A DNA stretch of 40,154 bases from JAPUDQ01 sp964573015 (GCA_964573015.1 CAZNHZ010000005.1:1-40154), one strand, 5' to 3'. Shown: positions 33,229 through 40,041, counted from the stretch's first letter. Translations and numbers: made by a program. The notes: a model not told the origin generated them from the letters alone.

Positions 33229-33657
33229 ATGCGTAGTTTCACCGACAATAGATCGCACCTGCTCGTACTCGCAACCGGCGAAGAGCTGCATGAGTCGTTA
33301 CAGGTTTATGCAACTGACACGGGTATGCGCAGTGCTGCGGTTCAGGCAATCGGCAGTGCCAGCAGTGTCGAGCTGGGGTTTTATATACCTGACATGCGAG
33401 AATACCACTGGCAGACATTTGTCGAATCGCTTGAAATTATCAATCTCACAGGCAACCTGTCGATAGTAGACGGTCAGCCGTTTTGGCATATTCATGGCAC
33501 GTTCGGTAAGTCTGATTATCAGACAATTGCCGGTCACGTGCGACGGCTAGTCGTCGGTATGACGTGCGAGCTTGTCATTACACCGATAGATGTCAATGTG
33601 ACGCGGCGTTACGATGACGAAACTGGTCTCAAGTTGCTGACAGCGGCAGATAACTGA
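33229..33657 (+). CDS. PPC (DUF296) domain protein
   Basis: A 142-aa stand-alone PPC/PCC domain. The pattern is typical: GEELHESLQVYATDTGMRSAAVQAIGSA, VELGFYIPDMREY, SLEIINLTGNLS, then HIHGTFG and a later GHV whose histidines form a possible metal site. In plants the domain is fused to AT-hooks; bacterial members form trimers of unknown function. ATG 33229 is chosen because AAGGA (33216-33220) lies 8 nt before it; the in-frame extension to 33169 would lie inside the tRNA. It shares a transcript with tRNA-Gly. Confidence 0.9.
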   Translation: MRSFTDNRSHLLVLATGEELHESLQVYATDTGMRSAAVQAIGSASSVELGFYIPDMREYHWQTFVESLEIINLTGNLSIVDGQPFWHIHGTFGKSDYQTIAGHVRRLVVGMTCELVITPIDVNVTRRYDDETGLKLLTAADN

Positions 33658-33672
33658 GCTAATCTGTTAAAA

Positions 33673-33678
33673 TAAGAT
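33673..33678 (+). promoter_or_regulatory. -10 box for the tRNA-Arg tandem
   Basis: TAAGAT 7 nt before the tRNA-like copy; TAAAAT (33668-33673) overlaps it. No separate promoter is clear for the second copy. Confidence 0.4.
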
Positions 33679-33685
33679 ATGTTAC

Positions 33686-33777
33686 GCTCCGGTAGCTCAG
33701 CTGGACAAAAGCAAGAGACTTCTAAGCCTATCGGTGGTCTGAGTCGTAGGTTATGACCTACGGCGAGCACGTTACCA
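33686..33777 (+). pseudogene. Degenerate tRNA-Arg(TCT)-like copy
   Basis: It shares GGTAGCTCAG and an 18-nt block across the anticodon (AGCAAGAGACTTCTAAGC) with the functional tRNA-Arg at 33791. The acceptor strands pair only partly, the D-arm 3' strand is altered, the anticodon stem is broken, and extra bases precede a T-arm-like hairpin (CGTAGG/CCTACG) with loop TTATGA in place of TTC-type. An ACCA lies at 33774-33777. It is a decayed duplicate or a tRNA-derived RNA with another role. Confidence 0.65.
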
Positions 33778-33790
33778 TCAAACAATGTAT

Positions 33791-33866
33791 GCCCCGGTAG
33801 CTCAGTGGATAGAGCAAGAGACTTCTAAGCTTTTGGCCGTAGGTTCAATTCCTACCCGGGGTACCA
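33791..33866 (+). tRNA. tRNA-Arg(TCT)
   Basis: Complete 76-nt cloverleaf: acceptor GCCCCGG/CCGGGGT (one G-T wobble at the end), D arm with GG, anticodon loop CTTCTAA (anticodon TCT), T loop TTCAATT, discriminator A, encoded CCA. The anticodon stem AGAGA/GCTTT has an A-G mismatch next to the loop and one wobble, so it is weaker than usual. Confidence 0.88.
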
Positions 33867-33876
33867 GATGACATAT

Positions 33877-33907
33877 AAAAAGAACGCCGAGATTAGGCGT
33901 TCTTTTT
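33877..33907. terminator. Bidirectional terminator
   Basis: AAAAAGAACGCC (33877-33888) pairs with GGCGTTCTTTTT (33896-33907). It ends the tRNA-Arg transcript on the plus strand and the 28-codon gene on the minus strand, whose stop codon lies inside it. Confidence 0.85.
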
Positions 33908-33979
33908 CTTTTCGCTCTTAAGCTTTTTCTTGCGGGCGCGTTTGATGTCCGCGCTGTGCCAACTTTTGTGCTTTGCCAT
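33893..33979 (-). CDS. 28-aa highly basic small protein
   Basis: From ATG 33979 the minus strand reads 28 codons starting MAKHKSWHSADIKRARKKK and ending in a Lys-rich tail, then TAA. AAGGAG lies 5 nt before the ATG, TATAAT lies 27 nt upstream, and the stop is inside a terminator, so a complete small gene is present. The composition (12 Lys, 2 Arg, 2 His and a Trp) suggests a ribosome- or RNA-binding peptide like other tiny ribosomal proteins. I do not recognise the family. Confidence 0.7.
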   Translation of the reverse strand: MAKHKSWHSADIKRARKKKLKSEKKKNA

Positions 33980-34005
33980 GAGTTCTCCTTGATTTCGCTT
34001 GCATA

Positions 34006-34013
34006 ATTATACC
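34006..34013. promoter_or_regulatory. -10 box of the 28-aa gene, possibly bidirectional
   Basis: TATAAT on the minus strand (34011-34006) overlaps TATACC on the plus strand (34008-34013). Confidence 0.4.
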
Positions 34014-34044
34014 ACGGAAAGAGTCTCGCAGCAGATGGTTAAAC

Positions 34045-34134
34045 ATGCTATTGTTTAAAGAGACGTGCTCGGTATTTGACCTTGAGCTACTCTCGCCAGC
34101 CAACCGGGCCTCGTATGAGGAGGCCCGGTTATAA
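34045..34134 (+). CDS. Possible 29-codon ORF
   Basis: ATG 34045 opens 29 codons starting MLLFKETCSVFDLELLSPAN and ending at TAA 34132-34134, with a perfect hairpin in its last third. There is no Shine-Dalgarno site and the upstream TATACC is weak. It may be a leader peptide, a small RNA, or chance. Confidence 0.2.
   Translation: MLLFKETCSVFDLELLSPANRASYEEARL
34102..34130. terminator. 11-bp perfect hairpin
   Basis: AACCGGGCCTC (34102-34112) pairs with GAGGCCCGGTT (34120-34130). There is no T-run after it, so it may be a stable RNA element and not a terminator. Confidence 0.5.
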
Positions 34135-34138
34135 ATTC

Positions 34139-34167
34139 GTGACAATTTGGCCTCTGTTTGTTACAAT
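34139..34167 (+). promoter_or_regulatory. tRNA-His promoter
   Basis: GTGACA (34139-34144), a 17-bp spacer and TACAAT (34162-34167), 12 nt before the tRNA. Confidence 0.6.
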
Positions 34168-34178
34168 ATCTCAGTCGC

Positions 34179-34256
34179 GGCGAACGTAGCTCAGCTGGTT
34201 AGAGCGCTGGTCTGTGGATCCGGAGGTCGTGGGTTCGAGCCCCATCGTTCGCCCCA
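34179..34256 (+). tRNA. tRNA-His(GTG)
   Basis: Acceptor GCGAACG/CGTTCGC from 34180, with G-1 encoded at 34179 opposite discriminator C73, the identity pair of tRNA-His. The anticodon loop is CTGTGGA (anticodon GTG), the T loop TTCGAGC, and CCA is encoded. The anticodon stem has a T-T mismatch next to the loop. Confidence 0.95.
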
Positions 34257-34262
34257 TTGCAT

Positions 34263-34290
34263 AAATTCGTGGTTGCACCCACGAATTTTT
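34263..34290 (+). terminator. Terminator after tRNA-His
   Basis: AAATTCGTGG (34263-34272) pairs with CCACGAATTT (34279-34288), followed by TT. Confidence 0.8.
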
Positions 34291-34319
34291 GTCATGGGCG
34301 AGAATGTGGAGGCTCGAAC

Positions 34320-34373
34320 GGGTTTGCCAGTGGCAAACCCCGGCACCCTTGCTCATCAGCTGCTAGTAGCAAG
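34320..34373. other. Two further hairpins in a non-coding stretch
   Basis: GGGTTTGCC (34320-34328) pairs perfectly with GGCAAACCC (34332-34340), and CTTGCT (34348-34353) with AGCAAG (34368-34373). They lie between the tRNA-His terminator and the promoters of the next gene. I see no ORF; a small structured RNA is possible. Confidence 0.45.
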
Positions 34374-34380
34374 TGACAAT

Positions 34381-34452
34381 TTGGCAGCTCATCGCTATTT
34401 ATGCTAAACTGAAATGTGAATCGTTGAAAATAAAACAGCAAAATGGTATAAT
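34381..34452 (+). promoter_or_regulatory. Tandem promoters of the secreted hydrolase-like gene
   Basis: P1: TTGGCA (34381-34386), 18 bp, TAAACT (34405-34410). P2: TTGAAA (34424-34429), 17 bp, TATAAT (34447-34452), which lies 8 nt before GTG 34461. P2 is one of the best promoters in the window. Confidence 0.65.
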
Positions 34453-34460
34453 TGACAGCC

Positions 34461-35294
34461 GTGAAGTTAAAATTTATTACCCTGACGAGCCTATTGATGG
34501 CGCTTATTCCGCTAAGTGTTTCGGCTGCTCCTGCTCAGACGAAAACCTCACTTGGGATTGATATTTCATACCCCCAATGCGGCAGCAAATTTCCGACTAG
34601 CTATGCATTTGGAATCGTAGGAGTTAACGGCGGTCTGGCTACCACACCAAATGCGTGCCTCGACCAGCAACTGATCTGGGCAAACAAAGCGACCGGCGGT
34701 ACAAAACAAGAAAAAGTCCAGCTATATGTCAACACGGCCAATCCCGGCGGCCTTAACACCGAGTCATGGCCGCAAGATAATATTGATCCGCAAAATAACT
34801 TTATCATCAATCCGTACACTCTATGCGACGGCAGCGATTCGCTGGCATGTGCCTGGCAATACGGCTGGAATCGTGCCAATGAAGATGTCAACAAATGGTT
34901 TATGAATGCCGCCAGCAAAGCAAAAATTGATAGTCAACCCCAAAAATACATTTGGTGGCTGGATGTCGAGATGGAAAACACTTGGAAAACAGATAAGTCA
35001 ACCTTTAGTTATCAGAGTAATGTTGCTGTGCTCGAGGGTATGAACGAGTATTTTTTGCAGCACAATATCCGTACCGGTTTGTACACGACGGCATACCAAT
35101 GGAGTGTGATTACTGGTGATGTCATAGACAGTACGAGTAATCTAAACGGACTGCCCAATTGGCGTCCGGGCGGCGCCAGTCTCGCCACTGCTAAGCAGGC
35201 CTGCGGCGCTCGTCCCTTGACTACTGGTGGTAATGTCGTCTTGACGCAATATACATCTCGCGGTATCGATTACAATTACTCATGCGTACAGTAG
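34461..35294 (+). CDS. Secreted glycoside-hydrolase-like (DUF1906/GH25-fold) protein
   Basis: A 277-aa exported protein. GTG 34461 is chosen because it sits 8 nt after TATAAT and opens directly with a signal peptide (KLKFITLTSLLMALIPLSVSA before APA); the TTG at 34452 overlaps the -10 box. The mature part has the TIM-barrel pattern of this family: GIDISYPQCG, FGIVGVNGG, LYVNTANPG, WWLDVEMENTW with likely catalytic Asp/Glu, GLYTTAYQW and VLTQYTSRGIDYNYSC. It may bind or cut peptidoglycan, its own or that of a neighbour cell. Confidence 0.85.
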   Translation: MKLKFITLTSLLMALIPLSVSAAPAQTKTSLGIDISYPQCGSKFPTSYAFGIVGVNGGLATTPNACLDQQLIWANKATGGTKQEKVQLYVNTANPGGLNTESWPQDNIDPQNNFIINPYTLCDGSDSLACAWQYGWNRANEDVNKWFMNAASKAKIDSQPQKYIWWLDVEMENTWKTDKSTFSYQSNVAVLEGMNEYFLQHNIRTGLYTTAYQWSVITGDVIDSTSNLNGLPNWRPGGASLATAKQACGARPLTTGGNVVLTQYTSRGIDYNYSCVQ

Positions 35295-35317
35295 CTTGAG
35301 CGTTATGAATAATTTGT

Positions 35318-35323
35318 TACAAT
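35318..35323 (+). promoter_or_regulatory. Sortase -10 box
   Basis: TACAAT 44 nt before ATG 35368, leaving a leader of about 38 nt. Confidence 0.4.
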
Positions 35324-35367
35324 AGTAGATAAATCGCTTGGAGCGATGGGTACGAGAGACAAAAAAC

Positions 35368-36018
35368 ATGAAGTATCATTATCATACTGGTGTCGATGGT
35401 AAACGAAAATCATCAAAGCTTTTGGTGATACTGCCGTTGGTGAGTTTGATTGGTGGCGGGTATTTGCTGCTAAATACACTTGCGCCATCAGTACCCGGCA
35501 ACTTGATGGGTGACGTCGAGGTCGTAGCCAAAAAGCTAAAACAGCGTCAACCCGACCTAAAAGTAGATAGGCTGTATGTTCCCAAGTTAGGAATTGATGT
35601 TGCCATCGTGACTGGTGTCGACGAGTCAACCCTCGAGGGCGGAGCCTGGCATCGTCAGCCCCAAAACGGCGATCCGATCACTGGCGGCAACTATGTTTTG
35701 GCTGCCCATCGATTCAATCTGGGCTTGACACCTCAACAAACCCGGGCTAAATCGCCATTTTATTATATTGACAAGCTCAAAACCGGTGATGACATTTATG
35801 TTGATTATCGTGGGGTGCGTTATGCATACAAAGTCGACAAAAGCTATAAGGTAAACCAAGACCAAGTGTCGATTGAAGCCCAATCAGACAATGCAAAGCT
35901 GACGATGTATTCATGTGATTTGCGCGGGCCCGAAGCCGGGCGTGAAGTTGTAGAGGCCAAGCCGGTCGGGACAATTGCTTGGACAGATGGCAAGCCTAGG
36001 CTTGAAACTTTGCAGTAA
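35368..36018 (+). CDS. Sortase (class D/E-like)
   Basis: A 216-aa membrane-bound transpeptidase that cleaves sorting motifs and links proteins to the wall or to each other. A short basic N-terminus and a membrane helix (about 17-37) precede the barrel. Catalytic residues are His114 in LAAHRF, Cys183 in LTMYSCDLRGP and an Arg just after it (186 or 192). ATG 35368 is preferred over TTG 35338, which would add ten charged residues. No LPXTG-type protein is encoded in the window. Confidence 0.9.
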   Translation: MKYHYHTGVDGKRKSSKLLVILPLVSLIGGGYLLLNTLAPSVPGNLMGDVEVVAKKLKQRQPDLKVDRLYVPKLGIDVAIVTGVDESTLEGGAWHRQPQNGDPITGGNYVLAAHRFNLGLTPQQTRAKSPFYYIDKLKTGDDIYVDYRGVRYAYKVDKSYKVNQDQVSIEAQSDNAKLTMYSCDLRGPEAGREVVEAKPVGTIAWTDGKPRLETLQ

Positions 36019-36021
36019 TCA

Positions 36022-37539
36022 CTATAGGTCAAGCAATGGATGGATATCGGCGCCGATACCGTTAAGACGTTCGGCAAGTTGCTCGTAGCCGCGATCCATT
36101 TGGTAGACATTGCGCAAAATCGACGTACCTGGTGCGGCCAGCATAGCCAGTAGCAATACCACTGTTGGTCGAAGTGCGGGGGGTGCTACGACATCGGCTG
36201 CTTTCCACTTGGTTGGTCCGTGCATGTACACTCTATGAGGATCAAGCATTTCGACATGTGCATTTAGTTTCGCTAGCTCCAAAAAATAAATGGCTCGATT
36301 TTCGTAACTCCAGTCATGTATGAGCGTGCGTCCTTCGGCGGCAGTTGCGATAAGTCCCAAAAACGGTAAATTATCCATATTTATACCCGGAAATGGCAAC
36401 GAATGAATCTTGTCTTTAGGAGCGACGAGCTTCGAGGGATGTATGGTCAGGTCGACCAATCTGGTGTGATCATTACGCGCAACATATTCTTCGGATATGT
36501 CGTATCTAAGATTCATTTTTTCGAGGGTGGCAAGTTCGAGTTCGAGAAACTCTATCGGTGCTCGCTGGATAACGAGCTTAGAGTTTGTGACGATGGCCGC
36601 CGCTATGAAGCTCATGGCTTCGATCGGGTCTTCGCTAGGATAATATTCGATGTTTTTTTTGATTTTTTCGAGACCTTTGACTTTAAGCACAGTCGAGCCA
36701 ATGCCCTCGATTTTTACCCCAAGTTTTTGCAAAAAGAAGCATACATCTTGAACCATGTAATTTGGACTGGCGTTGCGAATCGTTGTAGTGCCGGGATAGG
36801 AGGCGGCCGCCATCAAAACGTTCTCGGTTACGGTATCGCCGCGTTCGGTCAGCACGATTGTTTTGGCGGCGGCTTTTTTGACGGAAACTTGATAATAATC
36901 TGACTGGGCCCTGACATGCAGACCAAAGTGCCTGAGACCATCAAGGTGAGGCTCAACGGTGCGAGTACCGAGGCTACAACCTCCGGCGTAGGGCAGACGA
37001 AACGATTTGTATTGATGCATCAATGGCCCGAGAAACATGAGCACGGTGCGGGTCTTTTTGGCGGCCTCGATGTCCATTTGATCAAGCTTAAGCCTAGCCG
37101 GTGGAGTTATGATTAAGTCATTATCGGGCTCTATCCATCTGGTTTTGACACCGATACTGTTGAGAACTTCTATGATACGATTGACTTCTTCGATCCGAGC
37201 AACTTTGCGCAAAGTTGTCGTGCCTTTGTTTAGCAGCGCGGCACACAACAGGGCAACCGCGGCATTTTTGCTGGTTTTGACTTCGATAAATCCGTGTAGC
37301 TTACGGCCACCCTCGATTCTTAGGTTATTACCACGCGTATTAAGCGTTACAATTTCGCTTGAGAGCACCTCGCCGATTCGCGCCAGCATCTCCAAGGATA
37401 CGTTTTGGCCGCCGTTTTCGATACGGTTCACAGCGCTCTGGCTGGTGCCGAGAGAAGCGGCAAATTCATGTTGTGTCATACCTCGTTCGATTCGTGTTTG
37501 GCGGATAAGCGCACCAATTCTTTTCTTATAATCACTCAT
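36022..37539 (-). CDS. murA: UDP-GlcNAc enolpyruvyl transferase MurA fused to XRE-type HTH
   Basis: A 505-aa protein. Residues about 7-62 are a complete XRE/Cro-C1 HTH (IGALIRQTRIERGMTQ, EFAASLGTSQSAVNRIENG, LARIGEVL). Residues about 70-505 are a full MurA, which transfers enolpyruvate from PEP to UDP-GlcNAc, the first committed step of peptidoglycan synthesis. KTSKNAA (K91, N92) and the catalytic Cys188 in PYAGGCSLGTRTVEPHLDGL are present. Ordinary MurA is about 420 aa with no HTH. The reading frame is continuous, the ATG lies 7 nt after a consensus promoter, and a palindrome sits in that promoter, so autoregulation is likely. Confidence 0.95.
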   Translation of the reverse strand: MSDYKKRIGALIRQTRIERGMTQHEFAASLGTSQSAVNRIENGGQNVSLEMLARIGEVLSSEIVTLNTRGNNLRIEGGRKLHGFIEVKTSKNAAVALLCAALLNKGTTTLRKVARIEEVNRIIEVLNSIGVKTRWIEPDNDLIITPPARLKLDQMDIEAAKKTRTVLMFLGPLMHQYKSFRLPYAGGCSLGTRTVEPHLDGLRHFGLHVRAQSDYYQVSVKKAAAKTIVLTERGDTVTENVLMAAASYPGTTTIRNASPNYMVQDVCFFLQKLGVKIEGIGSTVLKVKGLEKIKKNIEYYPSEDPIEAMSFIAAAIVTNSKLVIQRAPIEFLELELATLEKMNLRYDISEEYVARNDHTRLVDLTIHPSKLVAPKDKIHSLPFPGINMDNLPFLGLIATAAEGRTLIHDWSYENRAIYFLELAKLNAHVEMLDPHRVYMHGPTKWKAADVVAPPALRPTVVLLLAMLAAPGTSILRNVYQMDRGYEQLAERLNGIGADIHPLLDL

Positions 37540-37546
37540 GTCTGAC

Positions 37547-37575
37547 AGTATATATCATAGATGATATATTGTCAA
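37547..37575 (-). promoter_or_regulatory. murA promoter with palindromic operator in the spacer
   Basis: On the minus strand: TTGACA (37575-37570), exactly 17 bp, TATACT (37552-37547), then 7 nt to the ATG. The spacer contains ATATATCAT and ATGATATAT as 9-bp perfect arms around 2 bp (37550-37569). A bound dimer would block RNA polymerase. The natural ligand is the HTH domain of MurA itself, by inference. Confidence 0.8.
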
Positions 37576-37604
37576 GTAGTTTTTTGGTAATCCGGTACTT
37601 ACTG

Positions 37605-37610
37605 TATAAT
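37605..37610 (+). promoter_or_regulatory. glyA -10 box
   Basis: TATAAT 62 nt before the glyA start, with a poor -35. The leader of about 55 nt ends in a strong AGGAGG site. It is divergent from the murA promoter, 30 bp away, so the MurA operator might affect both. Confidence 0.5.
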
Positions 37611-37672
37611 CGAAGTATGATCTGACATGCGTAACAACTGGAGTGGGATATTAATACACAGGAGGGTGATCC

Positions 37673-38944
37673 ATGAAAGATGTTACTGTACAAAAACTTA
37701 TCAAAGCTGAAGCAAAACGTCAGGCGGAAGGGCTCGAGCTTATCCCGTCTGAGAATTATGTATCAACAGATGTACTCGAGGCGCTAGGCAGTGTCTTTAC
37801 CAACAAATACTCCGAAGGCTACCCAGGCAAGCGATACTATGGTGGTCAGGAATTTACCGACCAGGTAGAACAGCTGGCAATCGATCGTGCCAAAAAGCTA
37901 TTTCGGGCTGATCATGCCAATGTTCAGCCGCATTCCGGCGCACCTGCAAATGAAGCGGTATATCATGCATGGTTAGAGCCAGGCGATACGGTTCTGGCGA
38001 TGGATCTGAGTCATGGCGGGCATTTGACGCACGGTGCGCCGGTGACGCGCAGCGCTCAGCTCTATAACTTTATTCGTTACAAGATGAAAGACCCAGCAAC
38101 GGGTGAGATTGATTATGATGAATTGCGTGAGCTCGCACTGACGCACAAGCCTAAGATCATCCTGGCGGGATTTTCAGCCTATCCTCGTGAGCTTGACTAT
38201 AAGAAATTTGTCGATATCGGACATGAAGTCGGGGCGCTCTTGATGGCTGATATGGCGCATATTGCCGGTTTGATCGCCGGCGGTGTAGCGACAAATCCGC
38301 TCGATGTTGGGTTTCATGTCATGACTACAACGACGCACAAGACGCTACGCGGGCCGCGCGGCGGGCTCATCCTCAGCATGGGGACAGTGAGCAGCCCATT
38401 GCAGGCACCCGAAAAAATTATCGAAAATATCCCGACGCTGATCGATCGCGCGGTATTTCCAGGCACTCAGGGCGGTCCGCATATGCATGTCATCGCGGCC
38501 AAAGCTGTCTGCTTCGGAGAGGCGCTCAAGCCGGAGTTTGGTGACTACGCGCGACGGATCGTTAATAATGCTGAGCGTTTGGCCGATGAATTACAGTCGC
38601 GCGGGTTTAGACTGGTGACAGGGGGAACGAGCAATCACCTGATACTTGCTGATGTCTACAGTAGCTTCGGAATTGATGGACATACAGCCGAGACGGCGCT
38701 GGATGCGATTGGTCTGACGCTCAACAAAAATGCCATTGCCGATGATCCGCTACCGCGATTTCGGCCGAGCGGCATACGTCTCGGCACTCCGGCTATGACG
38801 ACGCGTGGGTTACGCGAAGAGCACATGGGCCAAATCGCCGAGTGGATGAAGCAGGCGATCGATCATCGTGATGATCCGAAACAGCTCGCGAAACTACGCA
38901 GCGAAGTCAAACGATTTGTCAGAGATTTTCCGTTGCCGTACTAG
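37673..38944 (+). CDS. glyA: Serine hydroxymethyltransferase
   Basis: A 423-aa PLP enzyme of normal length that interconverts serine and glycine and loads one-carbon units on tetrahydrofolate. PLP Lys223 is in TTTTHKTLRGPRGG; ELIPSENYVS, YSEGYPGKRYYGG and ADMAHIAGLIA are further hallmarks. AGGAGG (37660-37665) lies 7 nt before ATG 37673. It converges on murB with 40 bp between stops. Confidence 0.98.
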   Translation: MKDVTVQKLIKAEAKRQAEGLELIPSENYVSTDVLEALGSVFTNKYSEGYPGKRYYGGQEFTDQVEQLAIDRAKKLFRADHANVQPHSGAPANEAVYHAWLEPGDTVLAMDLSHGGHLTHGAPVTRSAQLYNFIRYKMKDPATGEIDYDELRELALTHKPKIILAGFSAYPRELDYKKFVDIGHEVGALLMADMAHIAGLIAGGVATNPLDVGFHVMTTTTHKTLRGPRGGLILSMGTVSSPLQAPEKIIENIPTLIDRAVFPGTQGGPHMHVIAAKAVCFGEALKPEFGDYARRIVNNAERLADELQSRGFRLVTGGTSNHLILADVYSSFGIDGHTAETALDAIGLTLNKNAIADDPLPRFRPSGIRLGTPAMTTRGLREEHMGQIAEWMKQAIDHRDDPKQLAKLRSEVKRFVRDFPLPY

Positions 38945-38984
38945 CTTTCCCCCGTATCGCGCGATCACCGCAAGCAGTTATATC

Positions 38985-40028
38985 TCAGTGAAATTCGCCG
39001 AGGAATTTTACCTCAGGCTCCAGATCAATATCGAGTTTTGTTTTGACTGTCGATAGAATTTCTTGAACGACGTCATAGACTTCCTGAGCGGTCGCGCCTG
39101 GCAGGGTCGAGACCTTGAGTACGTGTGAGGGATGCAGTCGGACATTACCCCAAGTTTGCCCGCGGTTAAAACCGGTAGCCAGCAGGACATGGGCTGCGCT
39201 GGCACGATGACTGTCGCCGCCATGAATGCGGCTCTGGTTTTGGATGCGCTCGAGAGTCTTGCCGGTTTCATCAAAGCTGGCAAGCTTTTCGGCTTGTTCG
39301 GTGCTGACCATGGGGTTTTTGAAAAATGATCCGGCGGTACGCTCGTATTCTCCCTCGGGGTGGTAAATCGACCCGGCGCGGCGGCGAGTCTCGATGATGA
39401 TGTCACGGCAGTGGGCGAGTGTGGCGTGATCGAGGCCGAGCTCATCAGCGACCATCAAGGCAGCGTCATATTTCAGCTCATGCATAGATGTACGCGATAG
39501 CCGAAACCCAGCTCGCAGGATGACGAGGTGTGGCTGCTCTTGAAAAGAACTGGCGCGATAGGAAAATGACATGTCTTCGCGGGCCAGGCGATTGATGCGG
39601 CGTGAGGTAGTGTCAAATACCTCTACCCATTCGAGAGTGTCGCTCACCTGCTGGCCATACGCTGCGATATTGCCCTGGATTGCTCCGCCGACGCTGCTCG
39701 GGATTTCGCTCATCAACTCCATACCCCAGAGATCGTGTTTTATTGCGGATTCAACGACGCTGTCCCACCACACGCCGGCATCAGCCGTGACGAGCGTATC
39801 GTCAATCGACACACTGCCGCTGCGCCACATGATAGTCGTACCGGGCAGTCCTTGATCGCTGATCAAGACATTGCAGCCAAAGCCTATAAGCCACGGACGA
39901 TCGGTTGCTGACTCTTGCAGTAGTTTGACCATCTCATCGTAGGTTTCCGGCAGCATTAAGGTTTCGGCTGGTCCGCCGACACGGAGAGAGGTATAAGGTG
40001 CGAGTGGTTCATTGTATAGAGTCTTCAT
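38985..40028 (-). CDS. murB: UDP-N-acetylenolpyruvoylglucosamine reductase MurB
   Basis: A 347-aa FAD enzyme that reduces the MurA product to UDP-MurNAc with NADPH. FAD-binding blocks are YTSLRVGGPA and GFGCNVLISDQG, followed by EIPSSVGGAIQGNIAAYGQ; YRASSF supplies the Tyr/Arg pair of type I MurB, AGSFFKNP the catalytic Ser and EPEVKFLG the catalytic Glu. ATG 40028 is chosen because TATACT lies 7 nt upstream and MKTLYNEPLAPYTSLRVGG is a normal N-terminus; the extension to 40103 would overlap the tRNA. Confidence 0.96.
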   Translation of the reverse strand: MKTLYNEPLAPYTSLRVGGPAETLMLPETYDEMVKLLQESATDRPWLIGFGCNVLISDQGLPGTTIMWRSGSVSIDDTLVTADAGVWWDSVVESAIKHDLWGMELMSEIPSSVGGAIQGNIAAYGQQVSDTLEWVEVFDTTSRRINRLAREDMSFSYRASSFQEQPHLVILRAGFRLSRTSMHELKYDAALMVADELGLDHATLAHCRDIIIETRRRAGSIYHPEGEYERTAGSFFKNPMVSTEQAEKLASFDETGKTLERIQNQSRIHGGDSHRASAAHVLLATGFNRGQTWGNVRLHPSHVLKVSTLPGATAQEVYDVVQEILSTVKTKLDIDLEPEVKFLGEFH

Positions 40029-40035
40029 ATCGTCT

Positions 40036-40041
40036 AGTATA
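40036..40041 (-). promoter_or_regulatory. murB -10 box
   Basis: TATACT on the minus strand, 7 nt before the ATG at 40028. Confidence 0.5.

Noticed and set aside
33918..34145. 75-codon minus-strand ORF over the 28-codon gene
   Set aside because: Different frame, no ribosome site, and it runs through a promoter and hairpin; the 28-codon frame has all signals.
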